Positions 38,995 to 48,380 of a stretch of DNA of 64,000 bases are shown here, piece after piece. The stretch is taken from assembly GCF_000325705.1 (NCBI RefSeq), contig NC_019904.1, positions 2,854,001 to 2,918,000 of the forward strand, read 5' to 3'. Made by a program: the position numbers and the translations under genes. The notes beneath the pieces are model-generated. The model saw only the letters and a list, made by a program, of their open reading frames with translations. It made no database searches and was not told the DNA's origin. Source of the stretch: Echinicola vietnamensis DSM 17526 (lineage in GTDB: Bacteria > Bacteroidota > Bacteroidia > Cytophagales > Cyclobacteriaceae). Position 1 is the first letter of the stretch; each line of letters starts with the position of its first letter.

Positions 38995-39528
38995 ATGAGA
39001 AGAATTAGTGTAATCGGTTCAGCATTGGCAATTGCCATGATCATGACAGTCAGCTGTGGTTCAAAAAAGCATGAAGAATCCCATGGCCACGACCACGCCA
39101 AAGAAACGGCGCACAATGCAGTAAAAGGAGAGGCGCTGTCCTTTAAGGAGGTGGGAAGCAAAGAAATTTTCCAATCCTATTTATCCGTGAAAAATGCATT
39201 GGTGAAAGGTGATGCTTCAGCTGCCAGCGAAGGTGCTGGAGCGCTATTGGCCATTCAGGGTTTTGAGGGCCAGGACGCGGCCATGAAAATTCAGGAAACC
39301 TCTGACCTTGCCGCTCAGCGGGAAGCATTTGCTGACTTGAGTGCATCGGTCGAGTCGTCATTGACCGGTCAGGTGACCTCGGGGGCGGTGTACAAACAGT
39401 TTTGTCCCATGGCATTTGAAGGCAAGGGAGGGTATTGGCTTTCCGATCAAGAAGCCATCAAGAACCCTTACTACGGAGACAAGATGCTTACTTGTGGCCG
39501 TGTTGATCACGTTATGGGAGCGCAATAA
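38995..39528 (+). CDS. DUF3347 lipoprotein, putative copper-binding
   Basis: A 177-residue lipoprotein (TVSC, Cys21) with a His-rich segment right after the anchor (HEESHGHDHAKETAH). The body is a single DUF3347 domain closely resembling the C-terminus of the preceding adaptor: YKQFCPMAFEGKGGYWLSD and KNPYYGDKMLTCG match its corresponding blocks. Shared Cys and Met positions suggest copper binding. It probably arose by duplication or acts as a free metal donor to the pump. The terminator that overlaps its stop codon separates it from the ATPase gene. Confidence 0.82.
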   Translation: MRRISVIGSALAIAMIMTVSCGSKKHEESHGHDHAKETAHNAVKGEALSFKEVGSKEIFQSYLSVKNALVKGDASAASEGAGALLAIQGFEGQDAAMKIQETSDLAAQREAFADLSASVESSLTGQVTSGAVYKQFCPMAFEGKGGYWLSDQEAIKNPYYGDKMLTCGRVDHVMGAQ

Positions 39529-39539
39529 GCTCCCTTTTT
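39516..39539 (+). terminator. Weak intrinsic terminator overlapping the stop of the DUF3347 gene
   Basis: GGGAGC (39516-39521) and GCTCCC (39529-39534) form a 6-pair stem around a 7-base loop that includes the stop codon, followed by TTTTT. It may lower transcription into the downstream ATPase gene. Confidence 0.55.
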
Positions 39540-39561
39540 GTTTTGATAAACTTCTAACACC

Positions 39562-41568
39562 ATGACACAAGAAAACCACCATCAATCAGCACATGACCAC
39601 CATGACCAGCATGATCATGGTGGACACCATGCCCATATGCTTCAGGATTTTAAAAGAAGGTTTTGGGTTTCCATTATTTTGACGGTTCCCGTCCTGCTTC
39701 TTTCTAAGATGATCCAGGAGTGGATTGGGATGGAATGGACCTTTCCTGGTGATAAATATATTCTTTTCGGGCTGTCGACAGCCATATATTTTTATGGAGG
39801 ATGGCCATTTCTGAAAGGATTAAAGGAAGAGCTTGAAGAGGGCAAACCGGCCATGATGACCTTGATAGCTTTAGCCATTACCGTTGCCTATGGTTATAGC
39901 TCAGCAGTGGTATTTGGGCTGGATGGCAAGGGGTTTTTCTGGGAGCTTGCCACCTTGATCGATTTGATGCTCATAGGGCATTGGATCGAGATGAAATCAG
40001 TGATGAATGCCTCCGGTGCATTGGACGAGTTGGCTAAGCTCATGCCTTCGACCGCTCATAAATTCAAAGAGGATGGGGATACGGAAGAGGTAAAGATAGC
40101 CGATTTGCAGCAAGGCGATGAAGTGCTGATCAAGCCAGGAGAGAAAGTCCCTGCTGATGGTGTGGTGGTAGATGGCAGTAGTTATGTCAATGAGTCCATG
40201 TTGACAGGAGAGTCCAAACCTGTTAAGAAAGGCAAAGGTGATGAATTGGTAGGAGGAGCGATCAATGAACAGGGATCCTTAAGAATAGCGGTCAAAAAAG
40301 TGGGTGAGGAGGCCTACCTTTCCCGGGTAATCGACATGGTGAAATCTGCACAGGACACCAAGTCTAAGACTCAAAATTTAGCCAATAAAGCAGCAGGTTG
40401 GCTGTTTTATATTTCGATAGGAGCAGGAGCCATCACCATGGGCGTGTGGTTGGTGTTGGGGAAGGAATTTGATTTTGCCCTGGAGCGGATGGTGACAGTG
40501 ATGATCATTGCCTGTCCTCATGCACTTGGACTTGCCATACCACTTGTTACGGCTATTTCCACATCGGTTGCGGCTAAAAATGGTCTCTTGATAAGAAACC
40601 GGACGGCATTTGAGCAATCTGGAAAAGTGACCATGGTAATATTTGACAAGACGGGTACCTTGACCGCTGGTGATTTTGGTGTCAAGGAATGCAAAAGTAT
40701 ACATGAAGGTTATTCGGATGAGGAAATCCTAAGGTATACGGCATCTATTGAGCATCATTCCGAACATCCCATTGCCAATGGCATCATGAAGAAGGTAAAC
40801 GAAGAGGAACTCGATTATCCATCAGCGAAGGATTATGAAAACATCACAGGAGAAGGAGTAAAGGCAAAAGTGGAAGGAAAAAAGGTGATGGTGGTAAGCC
40901 CAGGGTATTTGAAAAAGCAGGGAATAGAGGTTTCCGAGGATATTAAGGAAGAAGGAGTGGAGACATTGGTCTTTTTGGTAGTAGAAAATAAGGCTGTAGG
41001 ATATGTGAAATTGGCAGATAGTGTGCGTAAATCCTCCCAAAAAGCCGTTTCTACCCTTCAAAATGATGGAGTGAAAGTAATCATGGCCACAGGTGATAAC
41101 GAGTCGGCCGCGAAAGCGGTGAGTGATGAATTGGGGCTGGATGGTTATCATGCCGAGGTTTTGCCAGAGGACAAACAAAGCATCGTTCAGTCAGCACAAA
41201 AAAAAGGAGAAGTGGTCTTGATGACTGGTGATGGAGTGAATGATGCTCCTGCATTGGCCGCGGCAGCTATAGGGGTAGCGATAGGTTCTGGGACGGACGT
41301 GGCGGCAGAGACGGCTGATATTGTGTTGGTAAACAGCGATCCGATGGATTTGTCTGCGATGATTCGTTTTGGGGAGGCCACTTATCAGAAAATGCGTCAA
41401 AACCTGTTTTGGGCCACCGCTTACAATGCCATAGCATTACCGCTGGCCACTGGCTTTGTTCCAAAACTGGTGATCAGTCCTGCCTTGGGAGCGGTACTGA
41501 TGAGTCTAAGTACCATTGTAGTGGCCATAAATGCGCAGCTTCTAAGAAAGAAACTGCACAAGGATTGA
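39562..41568 (+). CDS. copB: CopB-type copper/silver-exporting P-type ATPase
   Basis: A 668-residue P1B ATPase that pumps copper or silver out of the cytoplasm. Instead of CxxC domains it has a His-rich N-terminus (residues 6-25). The metal-path motif is CPH (318-320) rather than CPC, the mark of the CopB subgroup. The actuator has TGES (215-218), the phosphorylated Asp lies in DKTGTLT (D362), and GDGVNDAPAL is the hinge. It is the last gene of the metal-resistance block and stops one base from the convergent CoA-transferase gene. Confidence 0.94.
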   Translation: MTQENHHQSAHDHHDQHDHGGHHAHMLQDFKRRFWVSIILTVPVLLLSKMIQEWIGMEWTFPGDKYILFGLSTAIYFYGGWPFLKGLKEELEEGKPAMMTLIALAITVAYGYSSAVVFGLDGKGFFWELATLIDLMLIGHWIEMKSVMNASGALDELAKLMPSTAHKFKEDGDTEEVKIADLQQGDEVLIKPGEKVPADGVVVDGSSYVNESMLTGESKPVKKGKGDELVGGAINEQGSLRIAVKKVGEEAYLSRVIDMVKSAQDTKSKTQNLANKAAGWLFYISIGAGAITMGVWLVLGKEFDFALERMVTVMIIACPHALGLAIPLVTAISTSVAAKNGLLIRNRTAFEQSGKVTMVIFDKTGTLTAGDFGVKECKSIHEGYSDEEILRYTASIEHHSEHPIANGIMKKVNEEELDYPSAKDYENITGEGVKAKVEGKKVMVVSPGYLKKQGIEVSEDIKEEGVETLVFLVVENKAVGYVKLADSVRKSSQKAVSTLQNDGVKVIMATGDNESAAKAVSDELGLDGYHAEVLPEDKQSIVQSAQKKGEVVLMTGDGVNDAPALAAAAIGVAIGSGTDVAAETADIVLVNSDPMDLSAMIRFGEATYQKMRQNLFWATAYNAIALPLATGFVPKLVISPALGAVLMSLSTIVVAINAQLLRKKLHKD

Positions 41569-41569
41569 G

Positions 41570-42865
41570 TCAAGATACCGGATGATTAATGGACCCGAAC
41601 CGTTCAATGATCGATTTTTCGATTTCTTCGCGATGTTCGGGTGCGGCGATGTTCATGAGTGCCACTGCCCGTTGGCGAAGGTTTTTGCCGTAGAGGTAAG
41701 CTACGCCATATTCTGTGACGACATAGTGCATGTGCGCCCTGGTGGTAACCACCCCGGCACCTTGCCGAAGGAAGGGGACGATTTTGGAGGCGCCTTTTTT
41801 GGTGGTGGCAGAAAGGGCCATGATGGGTTTTCCGCCTACCGATAAGGCAGCCCCTCTCATAAAGTCCATCTGGCCGCCCACACCCGAATAATGGTAAGTG
41901 CCGATTGAATCTGCACAAACTTGGCCAGTAAGGTCCATTTCGAGGCATGAGTTGATCGAAATTACTTTTGGGTTTTTTCTGATAACGGCCGTGTCGTTTA
42001 CATAGGCGGTTTCATGGAAAGATAGGATAGGATTATCATGTATCCGGTCGTATAAGTCCCTATTGCCTACGGCAAAAGAGGTGACCACTTTTCCAGGATG
42101 CTTGACTTTGTATTTATTGGTAAGGGCTCCGCTGTCCATCAGTCCCATGATGCCATTGGAAAACATTTCTGTATGAACTCCCAAATCCTTATGGTGGTGG
42201 AGGGCATCCAATACCGCGTCAGGGATGGCTCCTATGCCCATTTGGAGGGTGGACCCGTCCTCGATAAGCGCTGCAATATGGTTTCCTATTTTGAGTTCGT
42301 TTGCGCCGATTTTACTGGAATAATCCACTTCCGGCAGAGGGTCGTTGGATTCTACTACATGATCAAATTGGCTTATGTGGATCATCCCGTCACCATGGGT
42401 GCGGGGCATATGGGGATTGATTTGGGCGATGACTACTTTAGCGGTGTCCACAGCGGGTTTGGCGACATCTACGGAAGTTCCCAAGGTGCAGTAGCCATGC
42501 GTGTCCGGAGGGGATACATTTACGATGGCCACATCAATTGGGAGGATGTTTCTCCGAAAAAGTATGCCGATTTCACTTAAGAAAATAGGGACATAGCCCC
42601 CTTGGCTAGAGTTTACGGCATTTCTGACATTGGCAGAAACAAAAAGGGAGTTAATATAAAAACTGTCCTGATAAGGTGGTTCGGTCAAGGGCATGTCGCC
42701 TAATGTGGTGATCGAGACAATTTCGACATTTTTCAGCTCCTGGTGCCGCTGGGCAAGTGCTAAAAGCAAGGTGGAAGGAGTGGCGGCACTTCCATGGACA
42801 AAGACCCGGTCATTGCTTTTTACTACTTTTACTGCATCCTCTGCAGTTGAAAATGACAAATTCAT
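41570..42865 (-). CDS. Acetyl-CoA hydrolase/4-hydroxybutyrate CoA-transferase family protein
   Basis: A 431-residue CoA-transferase of the Cat1/4-hydroxybutyrate-CoA-transferase group, which moves CoA between acetyl-CoA and another carboxylate. LQMGIGAIPDAVLDAL and HTEMFSNGIMGLMDSG are diagnostic; the Glu in HTEMFSNG sits at the catalytic position. There is no signal peptide. It diverges from the IcmF gene, 391 bases away, and the pair may both handle short acyl-CoAs. The exact acceptor is not clear. Confidence 0.87.
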   Translation of the reverse strand: MNLSFSTAEDAVKVVKSNDRVFVHGSAATPSTLLLALAQRHQELKNVEIVSITTLGDMPLTEPPYQDSFYINSLFVSANVRNAVNSSQGGYVPIFLSEIGILFRRNILPIDVAIVNVSPPDTHGYCTLGTSVDVAKPAVDTAKVVIAQINPHMPRTHGDGMIHISQFDHVVESNDPLPEVDYSSKIGANELKIGNHIAALIEDGSTLQMGIGAIPDAVLDALHHHKDLGVHTEMFSNGIMGLMDSGALTNKYKVKHPGKVVTSFAVGNRDLYDRIHDNPILSFHETAYVNDTAVIRKNPKVISINSCLEMDLTGQVCADSIGTYHYSGVGGQMDFMRGAALSVGGKPIMALSATTKKGASKIVPFLRQGAGVVTTRAHMHYVVTEYGVAYLYGKNLRQRAVALMNIAAPEHREEIEKSIIERFGSINHPVS

Positions 42866-43256
42866 AGGCGTTAGGATTTTGCTATAAATTGATTTCTAAT
42901 AAAGTTACTCATTGACTTTTCTTTAACCCAATTATAATATGATAATATGTGTATTTTTTTGATTTTTATCATGTATGAAAGTGACGTTTGACATGTTTAA
43001 ATGTGTATACATCAATTCAGTGATTTTTAGAGCGGTAACAGATTCTAACTCCCTTTTCTTGGCCGTATTAGCCTTTAAAAGTTGGTGGAAGTTTGGGGGA
43101 CTGTAGGTTTTTTGGATCGTCAGCTTGCGCTAAAATAAGTTGGGTAAAATTACTATATTCGCATATGCTAAATTGACAAAACCATCCATTTGGAGGGGTT
43201 ATTTTACATCTACAGTTAATCAAAAGACACCATAAAATCAATTTCGGATTACTTTT
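42866..43256. other. 391-base divergent intergenic region before icmF
   Basis: No gene is present. It is AT-rich on the left, with a 7-base dyad TATGATAA...TTATCAT near 42940-42975. TATATTCG (43154-43161) is a possible -7 element for the icmF gene, giving a leader of about 90 bases, but no -33 box lies at normal distance. No riboswitch fold, including a cobalamin one, was recognised. Confidence 0.5.
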
Positions 43257-46200
43257 ATGACCCAAAAGGTAACAGCTTATAAACCCAAGAGCCATGTGAG
43301 GATCGTTACCGCGGCCTCTTTGTTCGATGGCCATGATGCAGCCATCAATATCATGCGCAGGATTATCCAGTCGGTAGGCTGTGAGGTGATTCATTTAGGA
43401 CATAACCGATCCGTTCAGGAGATCGTTTCCTGTGCCATTCAGGAAGATGTTCAGGCGATAGCAATTACTTCCTACCAAGGAGGGCATATAGAGTTTTTTA
43501 AGTATATGTACGACCTGCTTCAAGAAAAGGGAGCTGGGCATATTAAGATATTTGGAGGCGGTGGAGGGACGATACTGCCAGCAGAAATCAAGGAACTACA
43601 TGCCTATGGGGTTGCCCGCATTTATGCTCCAGATGATGGGAGGTCCATGGGGCTCCAAGGGATGATCAATGACCTGGTGGGGCAAGCCGATTTCCCATTA
43701 GGGGATAAGTTGGATGGAGGTGCACTACCGGATGTCAGGCACCCAGAGCGGATTGCCCGTTGGATTTCGGCGGCAGAGAACTTTCCCGATGCTTATCAAT
43801 CGATGCGGGAGAAGCAAGGACATGGAGGGGAGGATAAAACCGTGCCCGTGTTGGGGATTACCGGTACCGGTGGCGCAGGAAAATCCTCGTTAGTGGATGA
43901 ACTGGCCAGAAGGTTTCTGGTGGATTTTCCCGATAAACATTTAGCGATTATTTCTGTGGATCCTTCCAAGCGTAAAACAGGAGGAGCACTGCTGGGCGAC
44001 CGGATTAGAATGAATGCCATTCATCATCCCAGGGTGTATATGCGCTCACTGGCCACTCGGCAGGCCAATTTGTCCCTTTCCAAGCATGTTAAAGATGCCG
44101 TTGATATCGTGAAAATGGCGGGGTTTGATCTGGTGATTTTAGAAACTTCAGGCATAGGCCAGTCCGATACAGAAGTGGCCGACCACGCAGATCTTTCCTT
44201 ATATGTCATGACCCCGGAATATGGTGCAGCTTCCCAGTTGGAAAAAATCGACATGTTGGATTTTGCTGACCTGATTGCCTTAAACAAGTTTGACAAGAAA
44301 GGTGCCTTTGATGCCCTAAGGGATGTGAAGAAACAATTTGTCCGCAACCATGGGCTCTGGGATGCGAAAGACGAAGAATTGCCCGTGATAGGAACCATTG
44401 CATCGCAGTTTAATGATCCGGGCATGAACAGGCTTTACCGGGAATTGATGTTAAGGCTTACCGCCCTGAAGATAGCTGATTTTACACCTTCGGATGGAGC
44501 TTCTTTGGAAGAATTGGAAAAGCTGTTTATTATTCCACCTTCCAGGACGAGGTACTTGGCTGAAATAGTCGAGGAAAACCAACGCTATGAACAATGGGCG
44601 GCTACACAAAAAGAGCTGGCCAATCGACTGTATGGGGTCAAAAAGGCGATCGAGACCTTTGAGGAAGAAGCTGAGGGAGAATCCGCCGTAATGGAAAGCT
44701 TGGAAGCGGCTTATACTGCCTTGACCAATAAACTGGATGCTGAGAACCTGCAGTGGTTGGAAAATTGGAAAGAGCTTGTGGGAAGTTACGCAAATGACCA
44801 ATTTACCTTTATGGTTAGGGGGAAAGAGATCGCTATCCAGACTTTTTCGACATCACTTTCAGGTACCCGCATTCCCAAAGTAGCGCTGCCAAAATATGAA
44901 GCTTGGGGCGATTTGCTCCAATGGAAATTTAAGGAGAATGTACCGGGTAAGTTCCCCTTTACAGCAGGGGTTTTTCCTTTTAAGCGAGAGGGAGAAGACC
45001 CGACTAGGATGTTTGCCGGTGAAGGCGGACCCGAGCGTACCAATAGACGTTTTCATTACGTCTCAAAAGACATGCCTGCCAAGCGTCTTTCGACAGCATT
45101 TGATTCGGTGACCCTGTACGGAGAGGATCCGGGCTACCGGCCTGATATCTATGGGAAAATAGGCAATTCGGGGGTGAATATATGTTGCCTGGATGACATG
45201 AAAAAGCTGTATGCTGGGTTTGATCTGGCTGATCCCCGGACGTCCGTTTCGATGACCATCAATGGCCCTGCGGCTACCATGACGGCTTTCTTTATGAATA
45301 CAGCTATTGACCAGCAATGTGAACGGTATATTTATGATAAGGGGTCGGAAGGTGAAGTAGAAGCCAAGTTGGATGAAATGTACCGTGAGAATGGGCTGGA
45401 ACGTCCCCGCTATCAAGGCACTGTTCCTGAAGGAAACAACGGATTAGGGTTATTGCTTTTGGGCGTTACAGGCGACCAGGTCCTGCCAAAAGAGGTTTAT
45501 GAGTCCATCAAAGCCGATACCCTGACCAAAGTGAGAGGGACTGTCCAAGCCGATATCCTCAAGGAGGATCAGGCGCAAAATACTTGTATCTTTTCTACGG
45601 AATTTTCACTTCGCCTAATGGGCGATGTGCAAGAATACTTTATCGATCAGGGCGTTCGGAATTTTTATTCTGTATCGATTTCAGGCTATCACATTGCCGA
45701 GGCAGGGGCCAATCCCATTACCCAGCTGGCATTGACCCTTTCCAATGGATTCACCTATGTGGAATATTATGTTTCCAGAGGGATGGATGTAAATGCATTT
45801 GCTCCTAATTTATCCTTTTTCTTTTCCAATGGAATTGATCCGGAGTATGCGGTGATTGGAAGAGTGGCCCGTCGAATTTGGGCAAAAGCGATGAAACTAA
45901 AATATGGAGCAAATGAGCGTTCTCAAATGCTGAAGTACCATATCCAAACATCGGGAAGATCATTGCATGCACAGGAAATTGACTTTAACGATATTCGTAC
46001 CACACTTCAGGCCTTGTATGCGATTTATGACAATTGTAATTCCCTTCATACCAATGCGTATGATGAAGCGATAACCACTCCTACGGAGGCCTCTGTAAGG
46101 AGGGCCATGGCCATTCAGTTGATCATCAATAAAGAGTTGGGGCTGGCCAAAAACGAGAATCCCCTTCAAGGGGCATTTATCATCGAAGAGCTGACCGATT

Positions 46201-46634
46201 TGGTGGAAGAGGCGGTGTATGCTGAATTTGAAAGAATTACCGAGCGTGGAGGGGTGCTTGGCGCTATGGAAACCATGTACCAAAGGGGGAAGATACAAGA
46301 AGAAAGCCTACACTATGAGACACTAAAGCATGCGGGTACGTATCCAATCATAGGAGTGAATACGTTCCTGTCTTCGGCAGGTTCGCCCACGATAACCCCT
46401 GGAGAAGTGATTAGAGCTACCCAGGAAGAAAAAGAGATGCAAATCAAAGGGCTTGAGAATTTACATCGGAAATATGAATTCCAATCAGTAGAACTGTTGA
46501 ATGATTTAAAGGAGGCAGCTGTTACTAATGAAAACCTGTTTTCGCAGCTTATGGAAGCGGTAAAGTGTTGTTCATTAGGTCAAATTACGCATGCGCTCTA
46601 TGAAGTTGGCGGACAGTTTAGAAGAAATATGTAA
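43257..46634 (+). CDS. icmF: Fused isobutyryl-CoA mutase IcmF
   Basis: A 1125-residue coenzyme-B12 enzyme fused to its own G-protein chaperone. It interconverts isobutyryl-CoA and n-butyryl-CoA. The N-terminal B12-binding domain has D24-G25-H26 (DGHDAAI) and GGGGTI. The MeaB-like GTPase domain follows with P-loop GTGGAGKS (203-210) and NKFD. The C-terminal mutase domain (about 560-1110) carries [14 protein letters not shown], where methylmalonyl-CoA mutases have RTHxQTSG; this is the IcmF pattern. It needs adenosylcobalamin. It is upstream of OsmC. Confidence 0.94.
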   Translation: MTQKVTAYKPKSHVRIVTAASLFDGHDAAINIMRRIIQSVGCEVIHLGHNRSVQEIVSCAIQEDVQAIAITSYQGGHIEFFKYMYDLLQEKGAGHIKIFGGGGGTILPAEIKELHAYGVARIYAPDDGRSMGLQGMINDLVGQADFPLGDKLDGGALPDVRHPERIARWISAAENFPDAYQSMREKQGHGGEDKTVPVLGITGTGGAGKSSLVDELARRFLVDFPDKHLAIISVDPSKRKTGGALLGDRIRMNAIHHPRVYMRSLATRQANLSLSKHVKDAVDIVKMAGFDLVILETSGIGQSDTEVADHADLSLYVMTPEYGAASQLEKIDMLDFADLIALNKFDKKGAFDALRDVKKQFVRNHGLWDAKDEELPVIGTIASQFNDPGMNRLYRELMLRLTALKIADFTPSDGASLEELEKLFIIPPSRTRYLAEIVEENQRYEQWAATQKELANRLYGVKKAIETFEEEAEGESAVMESLEAAYTALTNKLDAENLQWLENWKELVGSYANDQFTFMVRGKEIAIQTFSTSLSGTRIPKVALPKYEAWGDLLQWKFKENVPGKFPFTAGVFPFKREGEDPTRMFAGEGGPERTNRRFHYVSKDMPAKRLSTAFDSVTLYGEDPGYRPDIYGKIGNSGVNICCLDDMKKLYAGFDLADPRTSVSMTINGPAATMTAFFMNTAIDQQCERYIYDKGSEGEVEAKLDEMYRENGLERPRYQGTVPEGNNGLGLLLLGVTGDQVLPKEVYESIKADTLTKVRGTVQADILKEDQAQNTCIFSTEFSLRLMGDVQEYFIDQGVRNFYSVSISGYHIAEAGANPITQLALTLSNGFTYVEYYVSRGMDVNAFAPNLSFFFSNGIDPEYAVIGRVARRIWAKAMKLKYGANERSQMLKYHIQTSGRSLHAQEIDFNDIRTTLQALYAIYDNCNSLHTNAYDEAITTPTEASVRRAMAIQLIINKELGLAKNENPLQGAFIIEELTDLVEEAVYAEFERITERGGVLGAMETMYQRGKIQEESLHYETLKHAGTYPIIGVNTFLSSAGSPTITPGEVIRATQEEKEMQIKGLENLHRKYEFQSVELLNDLKEAAVTNENLFSQLMEAVKCCSLGQITHALYEVGGQFRRNM

Positions 46635-46684
46635 TATTCCACTGTGGAAATTTAAAATAATGTTTATAAAAAATCATTTAGAAA

Positions 46685-47098
46685 ATGGCAAAGAGAAATG
46701 TGACGGTTACGATGAAAGCGGATTACGAATATGAAGCAGTGAATCCGCAAGGCAACAAGGTTCAGATAGATATGTATGATCCTGAAAAGAAGCAACATCA
46801 GTCACCTATGGACTTGGTACTGTCGGCAGTGGCTAGCTGTGCATCGGTAGATGCGGTATTGATGATGAAAAAGAAGCGAAAACAGGTAGAGGGATTTAAG
46901 GTAGAGACTGAAGGGGATCGAAATGATGGTATTCCAGCCTTTTATAAGTCCATCCACATGAGGTTTGTGCTTACCTCACCAGATGCCACTGAGGAGGAAT
47001 TTGCCAAAGTGGTGAAGTTATCGGTGGATAAGTATTGCTCGGTTTCGGCTTCATTGAGTGCGGAGATCAGTTATAGCTCTGAAGTGATCAGGCCATGA
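46685..47098 (+). CDS. OsmC family peroxiredoxin-like protein
   Basis: A 137-residue OsmC/Ohr-fold protein. The two conserved Cys, C52 in VASCASVD and C118 in DKYCSVS, suit thiol-dependent reduction of organic hydroperoxides, with dimerisation expected. It starts 51 bases after icmF; the gap holds the small palindrome TTCCACTGTGGAA (46637-46649). It overlaps the next small gene by four bases. Confidence 0.87.
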   Translation: MAKRNVTVTMKADYEYEAVNPQGNKVQIDMYDPEKKQHQSPMDLVLSAVASCASVDAVLMMKKKRKQVEGFKVETEGDRNDGIPAFYKSIHMRFVLTSPDATEEEFAKVVKLSVDKYCSVSASLSAEISYSSEVIRP

Positions 47099-47334
47099 GG
47101 GTAGTTAAGGAATTTACTAAAAAGGATATTCGGATTTCCGTTTTTTCTTGGAATGGGAAGTACTTGCTCAAATATGAGCAGGGGATGATTGAGCAAACGT
47201 ATAAAGTGAGCGAAATGGATATTTTGGAAGAAGATGATCTTCAAGTTTTCTTTACCGAGTCCTTTTTAGACGAAATCAATAAAAGATTTGAAGAGATGCA
47301 TCAATCTCTTAGAAATCAGGTTGAAAATATTTAA
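47095..47334 (+). CDS. Small conserved-looking protein of unknown function
   Basis: A 79-residue protein with no signal peptide, translated by an ATGA overlap from the OsmC stop, which supports it as a real gene. It has a beta-rich first half (IRISVFSWNGKYLLKYEQG) and a C-terminal amphipathic helix (EINKRFEEMHQSLRN). No family recognised. Confidence 0.65.
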   Translation: MRVVKEFTKKDIRISVFSWNGKYLLKYEQGMIEQTYKVSEMDILEEDDLQVFFTESFLDEINKRFEEMHQSLRNQVENI

Positions 47335-47361
47335 ATTTAAGGCCTGTTTACATATTCATAG

Positions 47362-48372
47362 ATGAAATATGCTTATTTTACTTTAGTCGGCTTGGTGTTG
47401 CTCTTTTCTAATGGTTGTAGGGATGAGGCAACGGCTGTATATACTACTGAATTTGCCGAGCTGGATTCTATTATCGGGATGATGGAATCTGACCTCAAAC
47501 CCTTGGAGGGGCAAATTCAGGAATTGGCTTCCCAAACGGAGTATCTCTTTGATCACCAGGACAGATATGCCGCAATGGCTTCCCGTGATGAGTATAAAAT
47601 TTCGGATGCAGGCGTGATATATCGGGAATCAGCTGACAAGTCGGAGAGTAGTGTGCATGTTTCATCTATTTCCCAAAACAGGGAAGAGGTGTTCCATCAG
47701 ATTTATTTTACAGAAGCCTTGGATTCAGCTTTTAGGACGGTGTATGCGGATACGCCGTTGGTGGCTCAGGTTTACTTTAATACCCGGCTCCAATTATGTA
47801 GGATTTATCCATCGTTGGATGCGCTGCAGGTCTTTGATACGGATGCAGACCTTACGAGCTTTAATTTTTATTACATGGCTGATGAGGTGAGGAATCCTGA
47901 AAAAAAGAGTAAATGGGTAGAGGATATTTATGTTGATCCTGCTGGCAGGGGATGGATACTTTCATTGATTCATCCGGTTTATCATCAGGGGCAGTTAGAG
48001 GGCGTGATGGGTTTTGATATCACGATAAACGATATCATTCAGCGTTTTTTGAAGAAAAGCGATAAAAAGCTGCTGATTATAGATGGCTCGGGTAATATTG
48101 TCGCAGGCACAAATGATGCTATCGAGATGCTAAACTTGCCTCCGTTACGAAACCACACCTATATCCAGACCATAAATTCCGATAATTTCCGCAAGGAGGA
48201 CTACAACCTATTTAAGTCAAAAAGCAAGGAAGTCAGGAAAATGGTAGCCAAGTTTTTATTAGAAAAGGATAATGTGTACAAAATGGAGGATGATTTTTCC
48301 AGTCAGAAATATACTGTTTATTGTAGGCAAATGAATTTGCTGAATTGGTACATACTGGAAGTAAAACGTTGA
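47362..48372 (+). CDS. Lipoprotein with a stand-alone dCache-like sensor domain
   Basis: A 336-residue lipoprotein (FSNGC, Cys19). A helical N-segment (about 25-65) leads to a dCache-like body: LDALQVFDTDADLTSFNFYY, then WVEDIYVDPAGRGWILSLIHP and GVMGFDITINDIIQ, the strand pattern of Cache domains in chemoreceptors. No transmembrane helix or signalling domain follows, so it cannot signal by itself. It lies 8 bases before the hybrid kinase gene and likely works as its partner. The ligand is unknown. Confidence 0.78.
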   Translation: MKYAYFTLVGLVLLFSNGCRDEATAVYTTEFAELDSIIGMMESDLKPLEGQIQELASQTEYLFDHQDRYAAMASRDEYKISDAGVIYRESADKSESSVHVSSISQNREEVFHQIYFTEALDSAFRTVYADTPLVAQVYFNTRLQLCRIYPSLDALQVFDTDADLTSFNFYYMADEVRNPEKKSKWVEDIYVDPAGRGWILSLIHPVYHQGQLEGVMGFDITINDIIQRFLKKSDKKLLIIDGSGNIVAGTNDAIEMLNLPPLRNHTYIQTINSDNFRKEDYNLFKSKSKEVRKMVAKFLLEKDNVYKMEDDFSSQKYTVYCRQMNLLNWYILEVKR

Positions 48373-48380
48373 CAAATTAA

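Noticed and set aside
42866..43256. Possible cobalamin riboswitch ahead of the B12-dependent mutase gene
   Set aside because: I could not find the conserved B12-box or the long multi-stem architecture; only short AT-rich dyads are seen.
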